DNA of 41,389 nt from Thioploca sp. (GTDB taxonomy: Bacteria; Pseudomonadota; Gammaproteobacteria; Beggiatoales; Beggiatoaceae): NCBI GenBank assembly GCA_030627235.1, contig DAOUSL010000011.1, forward strand, positions 1 through 41,389. The letters are read 5' to 3'. Shown piece after piece: positions 34,124 to 41,389 of this stretch. A model generated the notes under the pieces. That model did not search any database, had not been told where the DNA came from, and saw only the letters and a list, made by a program, of their open reading frames with translations. Each line of letters begins with the position of its first letter. Within the stretch, counting starts at the first letter, position 1. Made by a program: the position numbers and the translations under genes.

Positions 34124-34372
34124 TTGAGCGGACTTATTTTCTTTTTAGATTTTTACCCTTTTTCCCTTTATACTTTTACACTTTATTCTTTTTAATGTTA
34201 GAATCAGGATTAAAGTTTAAGTAATGATGCGTCCTATACGCATATTTATGGAATCATAATTTTGAATTTAATATTATGTTCAGGAATATATAACATTTAT
34301 ATCAAATTAAAATTTGAACCACTATTCAATTATTTCCAATCACTGGGAACAAGACTGTATACAGGTTAAAAC

Positions 34373-35737
34373 ATGTCTATTTTTAAAGCCTACGATATTC
34401 GTGGTATTGTTGATGATACTTTAACTCCAGAAATAGTTACTAAAATTGGTCAAGCAATAGGTAGCGAAGCTGCGAAACGTGGTCAAGATAAAGTTGTGGT
34501 TGCTAGAGATGGTCGTTTATCTGGACCAGATTTAATAGAAGCATTAATTATTGGTCTTCAAATGACAGGTCGGGAAGTTATTGATATTGGTATGATGCCA
34601 ACTCCATTATTATACTTCGCTACTTTTTATCTAAAAACTGGTACTGGAGTAATGTTAACTGGCAGCCATAATCCACCTAATTACAATGGGTTAAAGATTA
34701 TGATAGCTGGTGAAACCTTATCCGAAGATTCAATTCAAGCCCTAAAAAAACGTATAGATACGAATGATTTAATTACTGGCGATGGTTCTCGACATATAGC
34801 TGACGTGCATCATGCTTATACTTCACACATTCATAAAGATATTAAATTAGATAGACCATTTAAAGTAGTGGTAGATTGTGGGAATGGAGTTGCTGGAGCA
34901 ATTGCCCCATATTTAATCGGAATTTTAGGTTGCAAAGTGGTAAAATTATTTTGTGAAGTGGACGGTAACTTTCCTAATCATCATCCCGATCCAAGCGTTC
35001 CAAAAAATCTAGAAGATTTAATAAATACCGTGCAATCAGAAGGTGCAGACTTAGGGTTAGCTTTTGACGGTGATGGTGATAGATTGGGAGTTGTTGATGC
35101 TACTGGTGAAATAATTTGGCCAGATCGACAAATGATTTTATACGCTACTGATTTATTGCAACGTGAGCCAGGAAGTGAAATAATTTATGATGTAAAATGT
35201 AGTAATCATCTTGCTGATGCTATTGAAAAACAAGGTGGGAAAGCTACTATGTGGAAAACCGGACATTCCCTAATAAAATCTAAGATGAAATCAACAGGAG
35301 CTTTATTAGCAGGGGAAATGAGTGGGCATATTTTCTTTAAAGAACGTTGGTATGGTTTTGACGATGCAATATACACAGCAGCTCGTTTATTAGAAATTTT
35401 AGCTAAAGATAAACGTTCTCCAACTGAAGTTTTTGCAAGTTTACCAAATTCAATAAATACTCCAGAATTAAAACTAGAATTAGAAGAGTTTGGAAAACAT
35501 TATGAATTAATGGAAAAAGTCAGAGATACTTTTAAATTTCCAGATGCTAAAATTTCTACTGTTGATGGAATAAGAGCAGATTTTACTGATGGTTGGGGTT
35601 TAGTACGTCCTTCGAATACTACTCCATGTTTAGTCATCCGTTTTGAAGCTGATAATCAAACAGTGTTGGAAACCATTCAAAATAAATTTCGGCAACAATT
35701 TTTAACAATAGATAATACTTTACAATTACCATTTTAA
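34373..35737 (+). CDS. algC: Phosphomannomutase/phosphoglucomutase (AlgC type)
   Basis: Interconverts mannose or glucose 6- and 1-phosphates, feeding nucleotide-sugar and exopolysaccharide synthesis. The 454 residues are full length with four domains: FKAYDIRGIVDDTLTPE, the phosphoserine loop TGSHNPPNYNG (Ser98), the metal loop FDGDGDRLGVVD (D232, D234, D236), the sugar-binding loop GEMSGHIFFKER and the phosphate-binding RPSNTTPCLVIRFEA. It matches the AlgC branch by length and motif wording. The 3' end contains the Shine-Dalgarno sequence of the next small gene, so they are cotranscribed. Confidence 0.93.
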   Translation: MSIFKAYDIRGIVDDTLTPEIVTKIGQAIGSEAAKRGQDKVVVARDGRLSGPDLIEALIIGLQMTGREVIDIGMMPTPLLYFATFYLKTGTGVMLTGSHNPPNYNGLKIMIAGETLSEDSIQALKKRIDTNDLITGDGSRHIADVHHAYTSHIHKDIKLDRPFKVVVDCGNGVAGAIAPYLIGILGCKVVKLFCEVDGNFPNHHPDPSVPKNLEDLINTVQSEGADLGLAFDGDGDRLGVVDATGEIIWPDRQMILYATDLLQREPGSEIIYDVKCSNHLADAIEKQGGKATMWKTGHSLIKSKMKSTGALLAGEMSGHIFFKERWYGFDDAIYTAARLLEILAKDKRSPTEVFASLPNSINTPELKLELEEFGKHYELMEKVRDTFKFPDAKISTVDGIRADFTDGWGLVRPSNTTPCLVIRFEADNQTVLETIQNKFRQQFLTIDNTLQLPF

Positions 35738-35748
35738 GGAGATATAGA

Positions 35749-36042
35749 ATGAGAGCTTTTGGATTTGCTTTTATTGGAATTTTTTTATTATTATTAGCAT
35801 CTTCATATCAAGAATTAAATATGATGTTCCCAGATATTTTTGAACCAGTTTATACTGTTTTAAATTCTTTTGGTACGGATATTTTATATATAGCTGGAGT
35901 TTTGGCTTTATTTATTGCATTTTTTTCATGGTTACCATCTTGGCTTAGTTTGTTATTATTTCTTGTATTAGTATTTGGTGGAGGTTATTTTTTAATGGGC
36001 AAAGACATTCATCTTAGAATAGATACTATTGTTATTTTATAG
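35749..36042 (+). CDS. Small membrane protein, unknown
   Basis: The 97 residues are mostly hydrophobic: helices at about 3-20 (FGFAFIGIFLLLLASS), 48-65 (ILYIAGVLALFIAFFSWL) and 66-84 (PSWLSLLLFLVLVFGGGYFL). AAGGAG overlapping the algC stop lies at a good distance from the ATG, so it is translated. I recognise no family. It may be a membrane partner of polysaccharide export, but the only support is its position after algC. Confidence 0.65.
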   Translation: MRAFGFAFIGIFLLLLASSYQELNMMFPDIFEPVYTVLNSFGTDILYIAGVLALFIAFFSWLPSWLSLLLFLVLVFGGGYFLMGKDIHLRIDTIVIL

Positions 36043-36164
36043 AATAAGTGATTATTGAACAACCACCTGCTACAGATATATTTAAATAATTTCTGAAGTG
36101 GACGGTTGTTAATAAAGTTAAAAATTAGCTTCATAATATTAATATCTTCACTAATGTCAAAAGG

Positions 36165-36197
36165 TTTCGGGAAATCCGCTATGCTCCATTCCCGAAA
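36165..36197. repeat. GC-rich palindrome TTTCGGGAA...TTCCCGAAA
   Basis: A perfect 9-bp stem (36165-36173 and 36189-36197) around a 15-base loop. It stands out by GC content in an AT-rich gap between two plus-strand genes. No T-tract follows, so it is more like a REP element than a terminator. Confidence 0.6.
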
Positions 36198-36309
36198 CAA
36201 CCATTGGCAAGGGTATTGTAATATTTATGCAATTTCATACCTAAAAATTCCCTCTTAATTTCAGAAAAAAAATCCTATTTACAATGGAATACTTCCTACT
36301 TAGCAAAAA

Positions 36310-36984
36310 ATGAAAAACCAACTCACATCAAAAACAGTTTTAATAGTAGGGTTAGGTGGATTAGGTTCACCAGTAGCAATGTATTTGGCAGCAGCTGGAA
36401 TTGGACATTTGGTGTTGATAGATTTTGATAAGGTAGATTTATCTAATTTACAAAGACAGATTATTCACACTGAAATTGGTCAATATAAAGTAAATTCGGC
36501 TCAGAATACATTACAAAAAATAAATCCAAATATAAAAATTACTATTTATAATCAACAAATTGATGAAATTTTTCTACAAACTTTAATTAATAATATTGAT
36601 GTAATAGTGGACTGTAGTGATAATTTTGCTACTCGATTTATTATCAATTCCATATGTGTGCGTAATAATATACCATTAGTATCTGGGGCGGCTTTACGTT
36701 GGAATGGACAAGTTGCGGTATTTCTACCTAAAAATAGTCCTTGTTATCGTTGTTTATATGATGATGCTGAAGAACAAGCAACAACTTGTAGTGAAGCTGG
36801 TATATTAGCTCCAATAGTAGGAATTATTGGTAGTATTCAAGCAATTGAAGTAATCAAAATTTTATTAAATATAGGCAAAAGTCTTTGTGGAAAATTACTA
36901 TTATTTGATGCTTATCAAAATCACTGGCGTAGTATTAAATTACCAAAAGACCCAGATTGTCCAGTATGTTCATTAAATCGTTGA
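36310..36984 (+). CDS. MoeB/ThiF-family adenylyltransferase lacking the usual N-terminus
   Basis: E1-like enzyme that adenylates the C-terminal Gly of a ubiquitin-like sulfur carrier (MoaD or ThiS). The 224 residues contain the nucleotide-binding loop VLIVGLGGLGSPVAMYLAAAG, DFDKVDLSNLQRQIIH, the DCSDNFATRF segment, the catalytic-Cys run TTCSEAGILAPIVG, and four zinc-ligand Cys (CYRC and CPVC). Family members normally start about 25 residues earlier with a segment like RYSRQILLP..G. In frame upstream there is a stop at 36301-36303, and I found no such segment in other frames, so it is absent. That segment holds an ATP-contacting Arg (Arg14 in E. coli MoeB). The gene may be a shorter variant or 5'-truncated. 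Confidence 0.85.
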   Translation: MKNQLTSKTVLIVGLGGLGSPVAMYLAAAGIGHLVLIDFDKVDLSNLQRQIIHTEIGQYKVNSAQNTLQKINPNIKITIYNQQIDEIFLQTLINNIDVIVDCSDNFATRFIINSICVRNNIPLVSGAALRWNGQVAVFLPKNSPCYRCLYDDAEEQATTCSEAGILAPIVGIIGSIQAIEVIKILLNIGKSLCGKLLLFDAYQNHWRSIKLPKDPDCPVCSLNR

Positions 36985-37396
36985 CTGACATAAAGATTAG
37001 ATGTATTATTTATATGCTCTTCTATTAGAAAGACATTATATAGCAATTCTTAATTATGAATGCTTAATTCTTAATTAAATTCAAAATAAATATTAATTAT
37101 TTAATATTGCTGTAGTTTATCCAATCGAAAAATGCTATAAGTAGTTTATATCAGGTAATTATTAAGTGTTCAGGAATATATTTTTAATTGTGAATTAGTG
37201 AATGAAGAATGGTTAATTACTAATGATTTTCATTAAAAATTAATAATTCACAGTTAACCATTCACAATTAATATTTTTCCCAAACGCCTATAATCAGGCA
37301 ATATGTTTGTTATACCAGTAATTATAATGCTATTTAAACTTTTCTGCGAAATTATGTTGAATATATTTACCAATTGTTAAATCCGAGGCTATTTGA
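36985..37396. other. AT-rich intergenic region with nested inverted repeats
   Basis: No gene seen. It contains short direct repeats of TTAATTCTTAATT kind (37045-37080). At 37184-37195 and 37260-37271 lie perfect 12-bp inverted arms (TTAATTGTGAAT / ATTCACAATTAA), and inside them GAATGGTTAA (37207-37216) is repeated inverted at 37254-37263. TTCAGGAATATAT at about 37169 also occurs at about 34280, both in intergenic DNA. Confidence 0.6.
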
Positions 37397-37711
37397 ATGC
37401 TTATCAAGAAATATCTAGTTATTTTCTGTTTACTTTTAACACCATTACCTGTTTTTGCAACATCATATTGGACTCCAATGTTACAAAATTGGAATTTATA
37501 CCTTGATAATGGAGTTGCTTATGTAAATGCCTACAATATGCCTAGTCATTGTATTCATAGACGAGCTGAAATAAGCATAGCTACAGATGACCAATATCAA
37601 AAATTTTTATTTGATTTTGTATTAGCCATGTATCAATTAAGAAGACAACTTAAAGTTGTGATTGATAATGAACAGACTGTATGCAAAGTCATGGGTGCTG
37701 CTGACAAATAG
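37397..37711 (+). CDS. Small secreted protein, unknown
   Basis: The 104 residues start with a signal peptide (MLIKKYLVIFCLLLTPLPVF-AT). The mature part (about 82 residues) has two Cys, in PSHCIHRRAEI and QTVCKVMGAAD, that could form a disulfide, and a mix of beta and helix (FLFDFVLAMYQLRRQLKVVI). I know no named family, though the pattern of a short exported protein with a C-terminal VC.V.GA is found in other gammaproteobacterial hypotheticals. It has its own terminator downstream. Confidence 0.7.
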   Translation: MLIKKYLVIFCLLLTPLPVFATSYWTPMLQNWNLYLDNGVAYVNAYNMPSHCIHRRAEISIATDDQYQKFLFDFVLAMYQLRRQLKVVIDNEQTVCKVMGAADK

Positions 37712-37739
37712 CTATGATGCTCAAATATGGGAATGATGA

Positions 37740-37776
37740 AGCTCTGTGGTATCGTTGATTACTACAGGGCTTTTTT
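37740..37776 (+). terminator. Rho-independent terminator
   Basis: AGCTCTGTGGTA (37740-37751) pairs with TACTACAGGGCT (37760-37771) through 12 pairs including two G-U pairs, with an 8-base loop, and is followed directly by TTTTTATTTAT. It ends the small secreted-protein transcript before the subtilase gene. Confidence 0.85.
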
Positions 37777-37801
37777 ATTTATCTAAACTAAAGGAATTAT
37801 T

Positions 37802-40351
37802 ATGTTAATTAAATATCTTATCAGTTTTATATTACTTTTTCTCATTACTGGTTGTGGTGGTGGTAGTGATGATAGTGGTGGTAGTAGTAATCGTAGTAGT
37901 ATAAATTTTAGTTTAAGTGGGAATATCTCAGTAGGTAGTAATACTGCTAGAGATGATGATGTAAATGATATTGAAACCAAAGAGCTATCCAATAATAATA
38001 TATATGAAGCTCAATCAATTCCTAATCCGGTAATTTTGGGAGGTTATGTTAATCAAACATATACTGGTCATCCTGATGGACGTTTTTATGATGCTGGAGA
38101 TTGGGATGATTTTTTTGCAGTTGATTTGAGAGCTGGACAAATTATCACATTATTTGTTACTAATCAAGACTTACTGGATAATGATTTGGATTTAGCACTG
38201 TTAAATAGAGAAGGCTTAATTCTGAATGCTTCTGTTGGAGATGGTAAAACGGAAAATGTTATTGTCCCAGCTGATGGCCATTATTTTTTGCAAGTTCAAG
38301 CTCATTCAGGAGCTTCTAATTATGTCCTAACTATAGGTCAAAATACTTATATCAATTCAGTTGGTATGCATTTAAGTGATGATTTTATACCCAATGAGGC
38401 AATTATCCAACCATCTCCTAAAATTCAAAGTTTGGATGATAGATTTACTGTTCAGAGTTCGGATTCAACTCGACGCATGTTAGTTAATTTTGATAGTATC
38501 AAAACTCAGTCGATTACAGATAAATTTGTTAGCCCAGAGTTAGAACATAAATATAATACGTTAATGGAGATAAAACGTTTACGAAAAGAAGGTATTACAG
38601 CAGCTCCAAACTATAAATGGAAATCATTACAGACTACACCTAATGATACTCTATATCGTTATCAATGGAATCATTCTATCATTGAACTTCCTCAAGCTTG
38701 GGATTTTACCACTGGAGATTCTTCAATAATAGTTGCAGTGCCGGATACTGGAGTATTGCTTGGCCATCCAGATTTAGAAAATAAACTTGTACCAGGTTAT
38801 GATTTTGTTAGAAGCCGCTACTCTGAGATAGATAGTGATCGTGGTATTGATACCAATCCAAATGATCCAGGTGATCAATTGCCAGGTGGTAGTTCTTTTC
38901 ATGGAACTCATGTTGCAGGAATTATATCTGCTCAATCTAATAATAACGAAGGTATCGCTGGTATAAGTTGGAATACTAGCATAATGCCATTGAGAGCGTT
39001 AGGTAAAGGTGGTAGTGGTACTGAATACGATATTGAACAAGCAATCCGTTATGCTTCTGGTTTACCTAATGATTCTGGTACTGTACCAACTTATCCAGCT
39101 GATATTATAAATCTTAGTTTAGGTGGAGGAGCATTTTCTGAAGGTACTCAACAACTGATGGAAGCAGTGAGAAACAAAGGGATAATTGTAGTAGCTGCTT
39201 CTGGTAATGAAAATACTGATATTCCAATGTTTCCCGCATCATTAGATAGTGTCATTTCAGTTGGAGCAATTAATATTAATAAACAACGAGCTTCTTATTC
39301 TAACTACGGTAGTTATTTAGATGTGGTAGCTCCTGGCGGTGATAATACTCCAGATATCAATGGTGATGGCGATCCAGATGGAATTATTAGTACTATGGGG
39401 AGTGATGTAGCTGCTAAAAACTTGCAAATGGAATATTCTTACAATTATGCGATGGGTACTTCAATGGCAGCTCCACATGTCTCTGGGGTAATCTCATTAA
39501 TGAAAGCAGTAAATCCAAATTTAACTCCACAAAATGTAGATGATTTATTAGCAAATGGAAAAATGACTGATGATTTAGGAAATGGTGGACGTGATGATGA
39601 GTTTGGTCATGGATTAATCAATGCAAGAAAAGCAGTAAATGCGGCAAGTAGTTTAAATACTGGAGGAGAAATAGTATTACCAACTTCGCCACCATTCTTA
39701 GTTACCAATCCTAAGTCATTAAATTTTGGTACAACTTCTAATTCTACAACTTTATCATTAACAAACTGGGGTGATGGAAATTTAGAAATAATTGATATTG
39801 AAGAAAATTCTGGTGGTTTTTTATTTATAAATGGTGATGGTTTAGGTGATTATATTATTACTGTTAATAGAGATGTGTTAACAACCGGAACTTATTCAGC
39901 AACTATTAAGATTACTTCTGATATAAACGTGGTTAGAGTGCCGGTTATTTTACAAGTTAGTAATTCTAGCGATACTAGTGGTAATGCCGGTTTACATTAT
40001 ATTTTATTAGTTGATCCAGGTACTTTAGATTCAATTCAAGAAGTACAAGCTGAAGTGAGAAATGGCTCATATTTTTTCCGATTTAATAATGTAGAAGCTG
40101 GTGAGTATATTATTGCTGCTGGTAGTGATTCTAATAATGATGGTTTTATCTGTGATGAAGGAGAGGCTTGTGGAGCATTTTCAACTGTATATCAACCTAC
40201 TACTATTAATATTAGAAATAGTCGTAGTAACATAAATTTCAGTACTGGTTTTAATGTTATTTATCAATCCCAAGCTGTTGGCGGAGCAGTAGCACCACCA
40301 CGTAAAGGATTTGCTAGAATATCAGATAAAAAACATAAACTAGCTAAGTAG
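37802..40351 (+). CDS. Subtilisin-family (S8) serine protease lipoprotein
   Basis: The 849 residues start with a lipoprotein signal (FLLFLITGC-type, lipid on Cys18) and a Gly/Ser-rich linker. About 70-180 is a pre-peptidase C-terminal-like (PPC) beta domain placed in front of the protease (GDWDDFFAVDLRAGQIITLF). About 285-620 is the subtilase domain with Asp315 (VAVPDTGV), His367 (SFHGTHVAG), Asn469 (AASGNEN) and Ser554 (GTSMAAPHVSG), so it should be active. About 660-745 is an immunoglobulin-like domain (NPKSLNFGTTSNSTTLSL), then a last beta domain with DSNNDGFICDEGE, a calcium-loop-like run. AAGGA lies seven bases before the ATG. It probably degrades extracellular proteins while anchored to the outer membrane. 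Confidence 0.95.
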   Translation: MLIKYLISFILLFLITGCGGGSDDSGGSSNRSSINFSLSGNISVGSNTARDDDVNDIETKELSNNNIYEAQSIPNPVILGGYVNQTYTGHPDGRFYDAGDWDDFFAVDLRAGQIITLFVTNQDLLDNDLDLALLNREGLILNASVGDGKTENVIVPADGHYFLQVQAHSGASNYVLTIGQNTYINSVGMHLSDDFIPNEAIIQPSPKIQSLDDRFTVQSSDSTRRMLVNFDSIKTQSITDKFVSPELEHKYNTLMEIKRLRKEGITAAPNYKWKSLQTTPNDTLYRYQWNHSIIELPQAWDFTTGDSSIIVAVPDTGVLLGHPDLENKLVPGYDFVRSRYSEIDSDRGIDTNPNDPGDQLPGGSSFHGTHVAGIISAQSNNNEGIAGISWNTSIMPLRALGKGGSGTEYDIEQAIRYASGLPNDSGTVPTYPADIINLSLGGGAFSEGTQQLMEAVRNKGIIVVAASGNENTDIPMFPASLDSVISVGAININKQRASYSNYGSYLDVVAPGGDNTPDINGDGDPDGIISTMGSDVAAKNLQMEYSYNYAMGTSMAAPHVSGVISLMKAVNPNLTPQNVDDLLANGKMTDDLGNGGRDDEFGHGLINARKAVNAASSLNTGGEIVLPTSPPFLVTNPKSLNFGTTSNSTTLSLTNWGDGNLEIIDIEENSGGFLFINGDGLGDYIITVNRDVLTTGTYSATIKITSDINVVRVPVILQVSNSSDTSGNAGLHYILLVDPGTLDSIQEVQAEVRNGSYFFRFNNVEAGEYIIAAGSDSNNDGFICDEGEACGAFSTVYQPTTINIRNSRSNINFSTGFNVIYQSQAVGGAVAPPRKGFARISDKKHKLAK

Positions 40352-40393
40352 TGGGAAATGTTATTCCAAGATAAATAATTATTGTAATATTGT

Positions 40394-40412
40394 TCCCGAA
40401 TTTTATTTGGGA
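40394..40412. terminator. Weak hairpin after the subtilase gene
   Basis: TCCCGAAT and ATTTGGGA form an 8-bp stem with one G-U pair and a TTT loop, 43 bases after the stop. An A-run, not a T-run, follows on the plus strand, so it is at best a weak terminator. Confidence 0.35.
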
Positions 40413-40598
40413 GCGATAAAAAAATTTTCGGAGGAATATATTTTGGAATGGTTTGGAAATTGTAAAGTTGATAATTTCTCTTTTTACTGCTTTAATTTTG
40501 GTAGGAAATATTTATTTAAACAACAAATTAGTAATTAATTATAGGATATTTTTAAAATAGGTATTTAATTATGAAAACAAGCTGTACATTATGGTCAA

Positions 40599-41228
40599 GT
40601 GAAAATTGTTCCGGGAATTAAGTGTGATGGTTATGTGCTTGATGATGGCACGGCATGTTTAAGCAAGCGTGGAACTGCTGACTTGTTGGGAATGAATCAA
40701 GATTCATTTCAACGCGTGACCCCTAAACTAGTAAAAGTGGTAGCTAAAAATAGTCCTCATAAAGGGCGAAAAATTGTTATTTATAGTGCTGCATTTATTG
40801 AATCTTTTATTCGTGGTTATTCGTTAGCATTAGCACATCGTAAACTAAGAGCAAACCAAGTACATATTGGGGAAAGATATGTTATTTTACAATCATCTTT
40901 AGTAAAAACTGCTTTAGAAGTAGCCATCAAAGAAGCCTGTGTTTTACCAGTAAACCTCCGAAAAACAGCTCAAAAGAGTTACACCGATATCGTCAAGTTA
41001 ATGAGAAAATCTGGTTTGAAATGTTCGGTGAGTGATGAGGTTGTTATTAAAACTGATATTACTGATTTTCTTGATATTCCTTTGAGTACATTGAATAGTT
41101 TTCTGGGTAAACGGCGTAATGAAATTGAACCGATTCGGTTAGATCGTGAGACTATTCGGGCTTTGGGTTCTAAGGCTTCTCGGATGAATGGATACTCAAA
41201 CAATAAAGCCTTTGGTTTTAACCAGTAG
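40599..41228 (+). CDS. Hypothetical protein, probably with a frameshifted 5' end
   Basis: The frame gives 209 residues from GTG 40599. Coding sense extends upstream: KQAVHYGQVKIVPGIKCDGY reads from 40575, just after a stop in this frame. An ATG at 40571 is one base out of frame; deleting one A of ATGAAAACAAGC would give MKQAVHYGQVKIVPGIKCDG as the natural start. The N-terminal half (VLDDGTACLSKRGTADLLGM, NQDSFQRV) recalls phage-type or KilA-N-associated DNA-binding proteins, in which a short DGT.CLS.RG.A.LLG segment is followed by a helix; I cannot name the family. The C-terminal half has a helix-rich region (FLDIPLSTLNSFLGKRRNEI) that resembles a DNA-binding helix-turn-helix. Confidence 0.6.
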   Translation: MKIVPGIKCDGYVLDDGTACLSKRGTADLLGMNQDSFQRVTPKLVKVVAKNSPHKGRKIVIYSAAFIESFIRGYSLALAHRKLRANQVHIGERYVILQSSLVKTALEVAIKEACVLPVNLRKTAQKSYTDIVKLMRKSGLKCSVSDEVVIKTDITDFLDIPLSTLNSFLGKRRNEIEPIRLDRETIRALGSKASRMNGYSNNKAFGFNQ

Positions 41229-41389
41229 CGTCTTATTGGTATTGGTACACACCAATAGTATGGCAACACTCAGCGTGGATTATGCTTGTTTTGATTCAGC
41301 CAATAATAGTTTTATTGTCTCCTTTTGTGAGGGTCAAAAACCCCACCTTTAGGGCAGCTTTAGCAAAGATGTTATCATATTGTAATGAA
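41229..41389. other. Window end with a small hairpin
   Basis: TATTGGT (41240-41246) and ACCAATA (41251-41257) form a perfect 7-bp hairpin with an ACAC loop shortly after the preceding stop. The rest is too short to interpret and runs off the window. Confidence 0.4.

Noticed and set aside
33900-34127. A 75-residue hydrophobic frame overlapping the end of the FGE-like gene.
   Set aside because: It is an out-of-frame shadow of the conserved FGE domain, which is clearly the coding frame.
36009-36200. A 63-residue minus-strand frame starting MFREWSIADFPKPFDISEDI.
   Set aside because: It overlaps the 36165-36197 palindrome and the 3' end of the membrane-protein gene on the other strand, has no ribosome site I can see and matches nothing known. 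It may be repeat-derived.
40430-40560. A very small hydrophobic peptide (EIVKLIISLFTALILVGNIY...) in the gap after the subtilase.
   Set aside because: It could only start at TTG, with a distant GGAGG, and has about 35 residues; too little to separate from chance in AT-rich DNA.
1-41389. CRISPR arrays, tRNA or rRNA genes.
   Set aside because: No regularly spaced direct repeats with unique spacers, no tRNA-like T-loop sequences with matching stems and no rRNA-like stretches were seen by eye on either strand; a tRNAscan or CRISPR search was not possible.

Overview
This AT-rich window looks like the chromosome of a sulfur-oxidiser-like gammaproteobacterium of the Thiotrichales/Beggiatoaceae type. 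That placement is an inference from gene content: a petABC-sspAB neighbourhood with a DUF3301 gene, a 162-residue NuoI, a giant WD40/TPR protein with a caspase-like domain, many sensory and secreted proteins, and diversity-generating-retroelement (DGR) parts. No rRNA or tRNA gene was found, so the taxonomy rests on protein resemblance only.

Layout. 1-1.1 kb: the end of a response-regulator receiver domain, a long inverted repeat and a decayed IS1-family element. 1.9-7.0 kb (minus): a 1721-residue exported protein with a caspase-like domain that has lost its catalytic residues, 16 WD40 repeats and about 13 TPR-like repeats. 7.3-10.5 kb (plus): nuoH, nuoI, nuoJ and nuoK of complex I, split by a MORN-type protein gene and without the rest of the nuo operon. 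10.6-14.2 kb: a secreted cyclophilin, converging on a NirC-like cytochrome c and a DUF255 thioredoxin-fold protein fused to a DsbD N-terminal-like domain. 14.2-20.3 kb: DUF3301, sspB, sspA and petC-petB-petA. Three ATGA-overlapping genes (PD-(D/E)XK nuclease, AAA ATPase, second nuclease-like gene) sit between petC and sspA; two of them are broken.

20.7-26.7 kb (plus): a TPR protein, a J-like protein and a large glycosyltransferase/glycosidase-like fusion. 26.75-28.2 kb: a restriction-endonuclease remnant overlapping an intact C5-cytosine methyltransferase. 28.3-31.5 kb (minus): a substrate-binding-protein remnant and a large double-sensor chemoreceptor. 31.7-32.7 kb (minus): a patchwork of truncated genes (Lcl/DUF1566 piece, MotA/TolQ channel, OmpA tail, Avd head). 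32.7-34.1 kb (plus): a formylglycine-generating-enzyme-like protein whose C-terminus looks like a DGR variable region. 34.4-41.2 kb (plus): phosphomannomutase, a small membrane protein, a MoeB/ThiF-like enzyme lacking its N-terminus, a small secreted protein, a subtilase lipoprotein and a hypothetical gene with a probable 5' frameshift.

How the parts relate. The housekeeping genes (complex I, bc1 complex, SspAB, AlgC) look intact, while the accessory DNA between them is eroding through point stops, one-base slips in A/T runs and deletions that fuse gene ends. The two most notable accessory findings are the nuclease-ATPase-nuclease operon inside the pet-ssp locus and the DGR target with its truncated Avd neighbour.
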